From Clostridia bacterium (lineage in GTDB: Bacteria > Bacillota > Clostridia > Oscillospirales > CAG-272), in assembly GCA_017508665.1 (NCBI GenBank), contig JAFVYL010000003.1:1-64000 (forward strand): DNA of 64,000 nt. The letters run 5' to 3'. The first letter of the stretch is position 1; each line of letters begins with the position of its first letter. The notes beneath the pieces are model-generated. The model did no database searches and had not been told where the DNA came from. It saw only the letters and a list, made by a program, of their open reading frames with translations. The position numbers and the translations under genes are program-made. Shown here in pieces: positions 14,563 to 23,021 of this stretch.

Positions 14563-17500
14563 ATGAGAGATTTTAAGAAAATACTCATAGTGATCTGCGT
14601 GCTTGCACTCCTCACCGTTGGCTGTGTCATTCTGGCATTTGCTACCGACGGAGAAGAGGAAGATGTAAACAAGGGCAGCGTAGCCAAGCTTACCGAGCTT
14701 GTAGTTACCGCCGAGCGCGCTACGGACGCCAATAAAAAGCGTACCGCTATCCTCGCTATATCCGAGTATATGAACACTAAGACTATCGATCCCTCCGAGG
14801 AAGGATACGAGGATACCGTCCTCAGAATCCGTACGGTAGCGGTTGAGTGCGCATACCTCTACCTGGTTACCATCCCCGAGCAGATCGACGATCTTACAGA
14901 AGCAGAAAAATGGACAGACGTATTCATGAACGCAGACGAGATGCTCCGCCTCTTTGAGATTCCTAACGGAACCGCGGGCTTCAATGCTGCTAAGGATATG
15001 TATGACAAGACGCTCGTTCAGATATCCTCGCTTCTTATAGAAACAATAGGCACTGATATTGCCGACGATCCTAGTCCCAAGACTGCTGAGAATAAGGTCA
15101 AGCTCAATAAGGCGAACAGAATTATAAATTACTGTACTCCTTTTGGCTCGAATGAGCAGATCAACACTGCTATGGCAGAGATCAAGGCGTCCTTTGATGC
15201 TTGTATAGAGGCTCATAACGCTGCAGTTGAGAAAAATCTTGCGGCACTCGACAGACAGAATGACGTAAACAACTACGATCTCCCCATATACTACAAAGAA
15301 GACTTCGATGCGCTGAGAACCGGTGACGGTATCGGACAGATGGCAGGCTGGTCTTACAACAGCAACGGTACTATCAACCGCATAGGCGTAAGAGAGGACA
15401 AGGACGGCAATAAATTCTACCTCCACGAGTATATTGAAAAAGAAAGACCTGCAGGATCGTTCGTTCAGAGAAGCCTTAGCGGTATAAACACCGAGAAGGG
15501 TCTTGTATTCGAATTTGATATTGCTATCTTCAGCGAAATGCCCCAGCAGGGTATTGTCGTTGAGACGGGAAGCTTGAACGGTTCCTTCCCCCCTCCTTAT
15601 CTTTACATCAACGGTAAAGGAGATATCTGCGCTAACGATCAGAAAACGGTTCTTCTCCCCGGCGCAATGACAAAGGGCGGCTGGCTCCACGTTATTATCG
15701 CACTTGATCCGAGTGACTTCGTATACAAGCTCTGCGTAGAGGGTCAGCATCTCGGATCCTACAGCGCAAAGTTTGCCGACGGCTCAACCTTCGATCACAG
15801 CAAGGTTGCTTTCAGACTTTCGGGCGGACCTTCAACACAGGGTGACGTAGCTTACGATAACTTCATGATCTACGCCGGCAACAATTACCGTAACCACGAC
15901 AGACTTGCAAATATGACCGAGGCTGAGAAGTTTGCATATTTCGTAGAGTACTTCTCAACCGATACTAACCCTATTCTTGACAGAAAGACCGCATACGACA
16001 GAGCGGGTGAGTATATCGACACCTACCGTACCGTAACCAATCCCGAGACCGGTGAATATGAGTACACCGAGCTTGTCGGAGACGACGAGGCGCTCAAGGC
16101 GGCTGTCGATACATATCAGACCTTCGATATTGATTCTCTTCTTTCCGAGGCTATGGCTGCAAACCTTGAGACTTACGTTGCTTACATTGAGGAGCTCAGA
16201 GCTATTGAGCGTTCCACAGAGACGACGACTAAGAGAAATAACAAAGTAAGTGAGATCATAGAGTTCGTAAGAAAGAACCTTGGACTTATCGACCTTACAC
16301 TTGATATTTACACCGCCAATCCCACAGACGGAAACATCAACGCACCCAACGGTACATCGGACTACGATGAGTATACCACTATATACAATAGAATAGTTAA
16401 ACAGATCGAGTACGATACTCAGTCTACTGCTTTCGTTAGATACATTAAGAAATTCCAGAACGCTACATCCGTTGCCGCAACCGAGAGATACTACAACTTT
16501 GCAAGAGATCTTATCAACGCCGACAGTATAGACCTCGGGCTTATCGCTAATCCCGATACTCCCTACAGAGAGAACTTCCAGGATCTTATCGATGCGTATG
16601 AGGTATATATCAACGCTTCTGTGAAGATCGACGCGATTACCAAGGAAAGCAATTCCAAGAGAATAGTTCAGTGTATTTCGGCAATCAGCCACCTCAGAAC
16701 AGAGGAGCAGTGGGATGCTAACGCCGATGAGATGAACGAGTATCTTAACATAGTTAAGGATATCATACTCGGTACCGATGCAAACGGTGATCTTCTTTAC
16801 AATCCCTCCTACGCCGGTGTTGACGAGGCGGTAAGATTCTTCAACCGCGCATATGCACACTTCCATGCTAAGCTTCAGGACGGTCACGTAGAATATATCG
16901 CTAATATTATAGATCTCATCACCGCTACTGACGATTACGTAGAGAAGATCGGTCTTGTAGCTCTCATTGAGAGATATCTTGATACTAACGACATAGACTA
17001 TGAGGATTCAAGAATAACTCCTCTCCTTGACCGCTTCGAGACCTACAAAGACGAGCTTGTATTCCGCGGTGAAGACTATGCGAACATTCTTCGTGAGAAC
17101 TCTGTTAAGTTCCGCAACCTCGTTGAGAAGATGCGTACAGCAGAGACCTATCAGGAGCAGGTAGAGTATTACGAGCAGGCTGCTCTCTACTACTTCAGCA
17201 TTGATACCACGGTAGAGGGTACTCGCAGAGCTATTGAGATCTACGACGAGTACAAGACAGAGCTTGACAGAATCAAGGAGTCCTCTGTAAGATTCCTTGA
17301 GGCAGTATCCATCTACAATGCATGTCAGACTAAGGAAGAAAGATACGAGGCACTCGTTGACTGCTATTACAACGCGCAGTTCGCAGAGCTTTCTTACGAT
17401 GGCGTAGTCGAGGCTCTCGCCGAATACCAGGCGGCATACGATGCTTACATGGGTTATGCAAACTCCGCAAACAGCGATCTCGCTGCTACAGGTAACGCGG

Positions 17501-17574
17501 TAGGCTCTCTCAGAACCAAGAGCGGTATTACCGTTATCGTATCCATCATCATAAAGAATATCTTTGGTATATAA
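14563..17574 (+). CDS. Large exported protein with a LamG-like domain and long helical regions
   Basis: This 1003-aa protein begins with a signal peptide (hydrophobic 7-28, probable cleavage after AFA). At about 235-440 a beta-rich LamG/concanavalin-like segment is visible (YYKEDFDALRTGDGIGQMAGW, GLVFEFDIAIFSEMP, YLYINGKGD, GGWLHVIIALDPSDFVYKL, VAYDNFMIY), suggesting a carbohydrate- or matrix-binding module. The rest is predicted mostly helical, with many ERAL- and YEE-like segments. The C-terminus ends in a short hydrophobic stretch (GITVIVSIIIKNIFGI) that could anchor it to the membrane. There is no sortase motif. Codon use is highly biased, suggesting strong expression. The protein at 60064 has a similar LamG-like segment. 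Function is unknown. Confidence 0.75.
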   Translation: MRDFKKILIVICVLALLTVGCVILAFATDGEEEDVNKGSVAKLTELVVTAERATDANKKRTAILAISEYMNTKTIDPSEEGYEDTVLRIRTVAVECAYLYLVTIPEQIDDLTEAEKWTDVFMNADEMLRLFEIPNGTAGFNAAKDMYDKTLVQISSLLIETIGTDIADDPSPKTAENKVKLNKANRIINYCTPFGSNEQINTAMAEIKASFDACIEAHNAAVEKNLAALDRQNDVNNYDLPIYYKEDFDALRTGDGIGQMAGWSYNSNGTINRIGVREDKDGNKFYLHEYIEKERPAGSFVQRSLSGINTEKGLVFEFDIAIFSEMPQQGIVVETGSLNGSFPPPYLYINGKGDICANDQKTVLLPGAMTKGGWLHVIIALDPSDFVYKLCVEGQHLGSYSAKFADGSTFDHSKVAFRLSGGPSTQGDVAYDNFMIYAGNNYRNHDRLANMTEAEKFAYFVEYFSTDTNPILDRKTAYDRAGEYIDTYRTVTNPETGEYEYTELVGDDEALKAAVDTYQTFDIDSLLSEAMAANLETYVAYIEELRAIERSTETTTKRNNKVSEIIEFVRKNLGLIDLTLDIYTANPTDGNINAPNGTSDYDEYTTIYNRIVKQIEYDTQSTAFVRYIKKFQNATSVAATERYYNFARDLINADSIDLGLIANPDTPYRENFQDLIDAYEVYINASVKIDAITKESNSKRIVQCISAISHLRTEEQWDANADEMNEYLNIVKDIILGTDANGDLLYNPSYAGVDEAVRFFNRAYAHFHAKLQDGHVEYIANIIDLITATDDYVEKIGLVALIERYLDTNDIDYEDSRITPLLDRFETYKDELVFRGEDYANILRENSVKFRNLVEKMRTAETYQEQVEYYEQAALYYFSIDTTVEGTRRAIEIYDEYKTELDRIKESSVRFLEAVSIYNACQTKEERYEALVDCYYNAQFAELSYDGVVEALAEYQAAYDAYMGYANSANSDLAATGNAVGSLRTKSGITVIVSIIIKNIFGI

Positions 17575-17583
17575 TTAACACGT

Positions 17584-17606
17584 GAGGGCGGATGTTTTCC
17601 GCCCTC
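17584..17606 (+). terminator. Hairpin after the LamG-like gene
   Basis: GAGGGCGGA pairs with TCCGCCCTC around a short T-rich loop. The following sequence is ATAAAAT rather than a T-run, so termination may be incomplete. Confidence 0.55.
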
Positions 17607-17672
17607 ATAAAATGAGCACCCGCGACTGTGCGTGCCCACATCTTTAATTTAATAATGAAACGGAGATAAAAA

Positions 17673-19739
17673 ATGAGCGCTAATTACGATGCTCTTTTTA
17701 CACCTTGGAAAATAGGTAACGTAGAGATAAAAAACAGAATAGTTATGTGTCCTATGGGCGGAACCTCCCTCTTCGGCTGGTTTGAGCTTACGGGATGCGG
17801 ATTTGATAAAGAGGCCGCAAAGCTTTTCCTTGAGAGAGCGAACAACAACGTAGGTCTTATTATCCCCGGTATAGCTCCCCTTCGCGACACCTTCTGGGGC
17901 AAGTGGCTCTGGCAGAACAAGCAGATGTTCAAGGAGCTCAAGGAGTTTATGGACGAGATCCACAAGACCGGAGCAAAGCTCTTCATACAGCTTACCGCAG
18001 GTATGGGACGCTCTTGGGCGATCACCGACCTCGTAGGAAAGATTCACAAGAATAAGGTTTTGCGCACACTTGTAAAGCCTATCATAGATACCAATCACGA
18101 GCTTATGTCTCCCTCGGCACAGCCTGCGCGCTGGGCTCCCGACATCATCTGTCCCGAGATGACAAAGCATCATATTGAGGAGATAATCGAGGCGTTTGCC
18201 AAGACTGCAAAGCTCTGCCGCGATGCAGGTGTCGACGGTGTAGAGGTACACGCTGTACACGAGGGCTATCTTCTCGATCAGTTCGCTATAGAGTTCTACA
18301 ACAAGCGTACGGATGAGTACGGCGGATCATTCGAGAACAGATATCGCTTTGCCGCTGAGATAGTAAAGGCTATCAAGGCGGAGTGCGGTGAGGATTATCC
18401 CGTATCTCTCCGTTACTCCGTAGAGTCCAAGCTCAAGGGCTTTGCCGAGGGCGCAGTTCCCGGCGAGGAATACGTTGAGGTAGGACGTAATATGGAGGAG
18501 TCCGAGAGAGCTGCTAAGTATCTCCAGGATGCGGGCTACGATATGCTCAATGCGGACAACGGTACATACGACTCATGGTATTGGGCACATCCCCCGATGT
18601 ACATGCCCGAGAACTGCAACCTTGAGGACGTAGCTCACATAAAGAAGTTTGTAGATATTCCCGTTGTTTGCGCGGGTAGAATGAGCCCCGAGGTAGGTGC
18701 TGAGGCTGTTGCAGAGGGCAAGATCGACGCTATCGGCGTTGCACGTCAGTTCCTTGTAGATCCCGAGTGGATCACCAAGCTTATCGAGGACAGACTTGAG
18801 GACATCAAGCCCTGTATCTGCTGTCACGCCGGCTGCTTCAACTTCTCTTCCACAAAGGGACACTACAACACTCAGGATCTCTCCGACACCATGGGACTTG
18901 CGCGCTGTGCTCTCAACCCCGAGACCATGCAGTCCAAGAAGTATAGCGTAAAGCCTGCAAAGAAGCAGAAGAGGGTAGCTGTTATCGGCGGCGGTATCGG
19001 CGGTATGGAGTCTGCTATTCTTCTTGCAAAGCGCGGTCACAAGGTAACCGTGTATGAAAAGAGCGACAAGCTCGGCGGTGTATTCATCGCGGCATCCGCT
19101 CCTTCCTTCAAGGAGAAGGACAGAGATCTCATCGCGTGGTACATTCGCGAGCTTACTAAATATCCCTCCATTGAGGTCAAGCTCAATACCGAGGTTAAGG
19201 ACGTCAAGTCACTCGGAGCTGACGAGGTTATCGTAACTACAGGCTCTACTCCCAACGTCATTCCCGTAAAGGGCGTTCGTGAGTACGGCATTGAGGCGTG
19301 CGACTTCCTTCTCGGCAACAAGAGTGTAGGTGAGAGAGTAGTTATCGTAGGCGGCGGTCTTACCGGCTGTGAGATAGCATATGAGCTCTACCTTCAGGGC
19401 AAGCAGCCCACTATTGTTGAGATGCAGGACGATCTCATCACCACCAAGGGCATCTGCCTTGCCAACACCTCTTTCCTCCGTGACTTCTTCAAGGCTAACA
19501 AGGTACCCGTGCATCTTGAAACCGCACTTTCCGAGGTACACGAGGACGGTGTAACCGTAAGAGACAAGGATGGCAACACGTTCAAGATCGATTCTGACAG
19601 TGTTATCATGTCCACCGGCTACAGATCAGCTCCCCTCGCCAAGGAATCCCGTCACGTGCACGTTATCGGTGATGCATACAAAGTAGGAAATCTAAGGACT
19701 GTCATCTGGCAGGCCTGGGACGTGTGCATGAAAATATAA
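17673..19739 (+). CDS. Old-yellow-enzyme-type flavin/Fe-S oxidoreductase (enoate or dienoyl reductase family)
   Basis: This 688-aa protein has the three-part layout of 2,4-dienoyl-CoA reductase, 2-enoate reductase and BaiCD-like enzymes. An FMN-binding TIM barrel occupies about 1-370 (IQLTAGMGRSW, GVDGVEVHAVHEGYLLDQF, VVCAGRMSP, GVARQFLVDPEW). A cysteine cluster CICCHAGCF plus a later Cys near 385-410 should hold a 4Fe-4S centre. The C-terminal half is an FAD/NAD(P)H domain with VIGGGIGGMES and VIVGGGLTGCEIAYEL. It should pass electrons from NAD(P)H through FAD and Fe-S to FMN and reduce an activated C=C bond. It has its own GGAG site. The substrate cannot be named from sequence. Confidence 0.88.
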   Translation: MSANYDALFTPWKIGNVEIKNRIVMCPMGGTSLFGWFELTGCGFDKEAAKLFLERANNNVGLIIPGIAPLRDTFWGKWLWQNKQMFKELKEFMDEIHKTGAKLFIQLTAGMGRSWAITDLVGKIHKNKVLRTLVKPIIDTNHELMSPSAQPARWAPDIICPEMTKHHIEEIIEAFAKTAKLCRDAGVDGVEVHAVHEGYLLDQFAIEFYNKRTDEYGGSFENRYRFAAEIVKAIKAECGEDYPVSLRYSVESKLKGFAEGAVPGEEYVEVGRNMEESERAAKYLQDAGYDMLNADNGTYDSWYWAHPPMYMPENCNLEDVAHIKKFVDIPVVCAGRMSPEVGAEAVAEGKIDAIGVARQFLVDPEWITKLIEDRLEDIKPCICCHAGCFNFSSTKGHYNTQDLSDTMGLARCALNPETMQSKKYSVKPAKKQKRVAVIGGGIGGMESAILLAKRGHKVTVYEKSDKLGGVFIAASAPSFKEKDRDLIAWYIRELTKYPSIEVKLNTEVKDVKSLGADEVIVTTGSTPNVIPVKGVREYGIEACDFLLGNKSVGERVVIVGGGLTGCEIAYELYLQGKQPTIVEMQDDLITTKGICLANTSFLRDFFKANKVPVHLETALSEVHEDGVTVRDKDGNTFKIDSDSVIMSTGYRSAPLAKESRHVHVIGDAYKVGNLRTVIWQAWDVCMKI

Positions 19740-19748
19740 TTTTGGTGT

Positions 19749-20066
19749 AAAGCGCCGTTTCCTCGATCGCTGTATTTTTATACAGCTTCGCTCGTCAGCC
19801 GGCACTTTCCCCTCAAAATTTACTGTTTTGTGTAAAGCGCCGTTTCCCGGGTTGCTGTATTTTTATACAGCTTCACTCGTCAGCCGGCACTTTCCACTCA
19901 AAATTAACAGTTTTGTGTAAATTGATCTTTTTCTCCTTCCGACGTATGCGGATACGTCTGTCGGTCGAAGAAAGTCAATTTCCTCTCAAAATTAACCGCT
20001 TTGTGTAAAGCGCCGTTTCTCGGATCGCTGTATTTTTATACAGCTTCACTCGTCAGCCGGCACTTT
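19749..20066. repeat. Four tandem hairpin units, period 85-88 nt
   Basis: The units are 19749-19808, 19834-19893, 19919-19981 and 20007-20066. Units 1, 2 and 4 share AAAGCGCCG...CGGCACTTT ends and an inner hairpin GCTGTAT-TTTT-ATACAGC. Unit 3 has different sequence but the same plan: AAATTGA...TCAATTT ends and GACGTAT-GCGG-ATACGTC inside, again 7 bp with a 4-nt loop. Linkers contain CAAAA...TTTTG, which can pair as well. The conserved shape with changed bases points to selection on structure. The array lies in a 420-nt gap that is otherwise empty. Confidence 0.85.
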
Positions 20067-20110
20067 CGTACAGTAATATCATTTCACAACTAAACTCAGA
20101 TCATATTTAA

Positions 20111-20141
20111 AAGTCGCCGGCTCTTTTGCGAGTCGGCGACA
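20111..20141 (+). promoter_or_regulatory. Hairpin in the leader of the FKBP-type lipoprotein gene
   Basis: GTCGCCG and CGGCGAC enclose CTC/GAG with a TTTT loop, ending about 20 nt before the start codon. There is no T-run, so it is not a terminator. It could protect the mRNA or affect translation. I find no clear promoter for the gene downstream of the repeat array. Confidence 0.4.
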
Positions 20142-20162
20142 CACCCTTAGACGGAGAAATAT

Positions 20163-21440
20163 ATGAAAAAAATCTTAGCATTAATGCTTGCGCTTGCTTT
20201 GGTGCTTCCGCTTGCATCGTGTAGAAAAAAAGATCCCGACCCAACAAATACCCAGCCCACTCCCACTCCCGAGCCGGAAATTACCGGTGAGGATATATTC
20301 AGCCTTAATTTCTCGGAATACCTGGAGATAAGCAGTGATTACTACAAGGGACTGACTGTAGAAGTTAAGGTGAACAAGGTTGACTCCGAGGACGTAGAAT
20401 CGCTGATCGGCGCGGTGCTCCGCGAAAACAGAACTCAGTGCGACGGCGGTGACAAGCCTATTGCCGAGGGGGACGTGGTAAATATATTTTACAAAGGATA
20501 TCTCCTTGACGGAGGCGAGAAGAAGTATTTTTCAGGCGGATCGAATATAGGCGATGATTCTTATGCTCTTGAGATTGGCTCGGGCGCATTTGTATCGGGC
20601 TTTGAGTCGGGTATGATAGGCAAGATACCTGCCGATTACAGCGAATCCGAACCTATGATAGTAGCCGTTACCTTTCCCGAAAAGTATCCTGCCAATCCCG
20701 ATCTTGCAGGCAAGGACGCATATTTTGAGGTAAGCGTCGAGGTTAAGGATGAAAAATACAGGTACTATAAGCTCCCGGAGCTCACGGATGAATTTATAAC
20801 CGACACGCTCGGTTTTACCGAGGAGCAGCTCTCCGCATACGTCGGAGATACTACTGTCGAGCAGTACCGCGCTTACGTTTTCGATACACTCAAATGGCAA
20901 GGAGTGGACATTTTAGAATTTGCCGAGGATGTGTATAGACCTTCCGTGCTCACGGGAGTGAACGTGAAAAAATATCCCGAGCGTCAGCTTCAGGAGTACA
21001 GCGACCGTATAATCAACAGACTAAAGGATTATTACGACAAAAAAGGATTATCCTCGCTCTACAACACCTTTGATCAGTTTATGTGCTCTCAGTATGAATT
21101 GACCTACGGCTCTGATTGGAAAGCGGAGGTCCTCAAGGACGCGAAGTTCATGCTCCTTTACGATATGGTGAGCTATCATATTATGAACCTCGAGGGACTT
21201 AAGCCGAGTGAGGATGAATATGCAAAGCTCCTTATCGACTACCTCGACTCCGAGATCAAAAAAGGCGGAGTAAGTCCCGAAGTCTTCGGTACAGCGGCGG
21301 AGTATGAGGCTTATCGCGAGCAGTACAGAGCGAAGATGACTCTTGAATACGGCAAGGAGTATTTCAGAGATAAAATCTACAAAATGCTCGTTTTTGACAT
21401 GGTTGTAAATTGCGCTACCGTTGTTGAAATAACCGAATAA
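20163..21440 (+). CDS. Lipoprotein with an FKBP-type peptidyl-prolyl isomerase domain, trigger-factor-like
   Basis: This 425-aa protein has a lipoprotein signal (LASC, Cys near 20) and a Pro/Thr-rich spacer (TNTQPTPTPEPE). An FKBP domain at about 95-200 carries AEGDVVNIFYKGYL, GSGAFVSGFESGMIG and VTFPEKYP followed by LAGKDAYFEVSVEVK. The remaining 220 residues are helical and resemble the substrate-binding arm of trigger factor. It should act outside the membrane as a prolyl isomerase and folding helper for exported proteins, which fits the many surface proteins nearby. The start has a GGAG site. The gene appears to be a single unit. Confidence 0.85.
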   Translation: MKKILALMLALALVLPLASCRKKDPDPTNTQPTPTPEPEITGEDIFSLNFSEYLEISSDYYKGLTVEVKVNKVDSEDVESLIGAVLRENRTQCDGGDKPIAEGDVVNIFYKGYLLDGGEKKYFSGGSNIGDDSYALEIGSGAFVSGFESGMIGKIPADYSESEPMIVAVTFPEKYPANPDLAGKDAYFEVSVEVKDEKYRYYKLPELTDEFITDTLGFTEEQLSAYVGDTTVEQYRAYVFDTLKWQGVDILEFAEDVYRPSVLTGVNVKKYPERQLQEYSDRIINRLKDYYDKKGLSSLYNTFDQFMCSQYELTYGSDWKAEVLKDAKFMLLYDMVSYHIMNLEGLKPSEDEYAKLLIDYLDSEIKKGGVSPEVFGTAAEYEAYREQYRAKMTLEYGKEYFRDKIYKMLVFDMVVNCATVVEITE

Positions 21441-21455
21441 TGTAAAATAAAGTAG

Positions 21456-22037
21456 TCAATTACTACTAATATCCGATAGAGGAGAGGTTGCAGGCGGAAC
21501 TATGGCAATGCCGTTAAGTACGCTGTCGAAGCAATCCTCCTCTATATTTATTTCCAGCCTGACACCGAGAATTTTTATAAAGCGGGAGAAGTCGTAGTTA
21601 TAGGTCGAGAGAGGACGTCTGAAGGCATCATCGGTCTGTGCCGCGACGAGTGGGTCCTCCCCCTCAAAGCCTACGACGAGCAGAGTGTGATAGAAGCCGT
21701 CTGTGTTGTTGCCGAGCTGTATTACGTCGCCTATTTCCAACTCATCCATTGATGCCGACTTGCCGTACGGTCCGATGCCCGTGTTTTCGGTAATGAAGTT
21801 GTAGAAATACTCAACTCCCGTCCACGACGGCGACCTGTCATCGAGCGAGACGTAATACCAGCCGAAGGTCGGGGTATAGTTCATCACGCACGAGCCCGCG
21901 TAGATGCTTTGCGATACGAAGTTTGTGCAGTTGCCGCCTATCCCGCGAAAGTTCCCGAATATCGGATTCTGCCCAAAGGCGTATTTTTGGGCATAGGTGA
22001 CGGCTCTTTCTCTCAGATACGGTTTACTTACTAACAT
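21456..22037 (-). CDS. Amidase-domain (amidase_6 type) cysteine hydrolase
   Basis: This 193-aa protein matches the putative amidase domain found in many Firmicutes. AVTYAQKYAFGQNP opens the domain, followed by GGNCTNFVSQSIYAG with the probable catalytic Cys. GWYYVSLDDRSPSWTGVEYFYNFI follows, then a GDVIQL segment and YHTLLVVGF with the probable His. The family is NlpC/CHAP-like and is thought to cut peptidoglycan peptides or amide bonds. There is no signal peptide or wall-binding module. It may therefore act inside the cell or leave by another route. The start is supported by AGAGGG. It converges with the FKBP lipoprotein gene, with only 15 nt between stop codons. Confidence 0.8.
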   Translation of the reverse strand: MLVSKPYLRERAVTYAQKYAFGQNPIFGNFRGIGGNCTNFVSQSIYAGSCVMNYTPTFGWYYVSLDDRSPSWTGVEYFYNFITENTGIGPYGKSASMDELEIGDVIQLGNNTDGFYHTLLVVGFEGEDPLVAAQTDDAFRRPLSTYNYDFSRFIKILGVRLEINIEEDCFDSVLNGIAIVPPATSPLSDISSN

Positions 22038-22157
22038 TTTAACCCTCTTTTCTCTTAAACTGTTAGTAATTTATGCCGTATACCGTCTTTTTGTGTATTA
22101 CCTTCTATCGCCCACGTGTGAGCGCGGCCGCATGCGGATTAAATATATACTATTATA

Positions 22158-22186
22158 TTGACAATTAGCTTTATTTGTTGTAAAAT
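22158..22186 (+). promoter_or_regulatory. Promoter of the lipoprotein-endonuclease-lipoprotein operon
   Basis: TTGACA (22158-22163) and TAAAAT (22181-22186) are separated by 17 nt, about 47 nt before the first start codon. Confidence 0.82.
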
Positions 22187-22232
22187 GTAGATGCGTATAA
22201 ATAACATCTACAAACCAAAAAGGAGAATTAAA

Positions 22233-22973
22233 ATGCGAAAGCTTACAAAACTCTTTAGTGTACTTCTCGTTTTAACTCTGCTCGTAGGCTCTCTTGCCTC
22301 CTGTAACAAGGCCAAGAAGCTCGGAAAAATGATAGACGGCGCCAATGCGGCTCTTGCTGAGCAGCCTTATGCGGTCGATATTGTCATTGAGTACAAGGCT
22401 GACGATGCGGATATGATTGCCGCCCTTGAGGCTTTATCGACTCCCTCGGTGAAGATCAACGTAGACGGCGATAAGTTCAAGGCAAGACTCGATCTTGCAT
22501 ACGGATCTGACGAGAATTACGTAACCTATACCTTTATAGACGGCACTCTTTACACCGAGTGGCGTGAGGACGGAAACACCGTCAGAGACAGCCGTCCCTA
22601 CTCCGATGAGGACAAGGCGGCGCTCCGCGACAGCTTCGGCGAGGGCGCAAATATCGGCACAGAGGACTTTGAAGAGGTCGAGCTTAAGAGCGCGGGCAAG
22701 GTTGACAGAATCACCTGCACCAAAATCAAGGACGCTCCTCTTAACGCTCTTATAGCTTCTCTTGAAGCGGATCTTGCATCTTTCGACGCAGACGTAGCGA
22801 TCAAGAACGCGACTCTCGACATTGAGATCGACAACGGCAGATACAACGTAGTTGTATTTACCTGCGAGTACTTTATCACAACGTCGACCGATTCCTACTC
22901 TCTTACCATGACTTATTCATCTAAGTTCAATTACACCAAGGAGCTTGAGATAGTTGCTCCCATTATGGAATGA
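22233..22973 (+). CDS. Putative lipoprotein, first gene of the endonuclease operon
   Basis: About 246 aa from ATG 22233, which has AAAGGAG eight bases upstream; an in-frame ATG 42 bases earlier lacks such a site. Lipobox LASC follows a typical hydrophobic core. The mature part has alternating beta-strand segments (VKINVDGDKFKARLDL, YVTYTFIDGTLYTEW, ATLDIEIDNGRYNVVVF, SYSLTMTYSSKFNY), suggesting a beta-rich fold like LolA/LppX-type lipid-binding lipoproteins. That comparison is a guess. It resembles the lipoprotein at 24687 in length and strand order, so the two flank the endonuclease as probable paralogues. Confidence 0.75.
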   Translation: MRKLTKLFSVLLVLTLLVGSLASCNKAKKLGKMIDGANAALAEQPYAVDIVIEYKADDADMIAALEALSTPSVKINVDGDKFKARLDLAYGSDENYVTYTFIDGTLYTEWREDGNTVRDSRPYSDEDKAALRDSFGEGANIGTEDFEEVELKSAGKVDRITCTKIKDAPLNALIASLEADLASFDADVAIKNATLDIEIDNGRYNVVVFTCEYFITTSTDSYSLTMTYSSKFNYTKELEIVAPIME

Positions 22974-23021
22974 TCTTAGGCTGCAGAGATTTAACGATTG
23001 ACCTTATCTAAGGAGAATATT

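Noticed and set aside
15955..16887. Long minus-strand frame opposite the LamG-like protein gene
   Set aside because: Same reason: the coding strand has signal peptide, promoter and good codon use, and the antisense frame has none.
19749..20066. CRISPR array
   Set aside because: Units are 60-nt hairpins with short, near-constant linkers, not short repeats with varied spacers. No cas gene is present.
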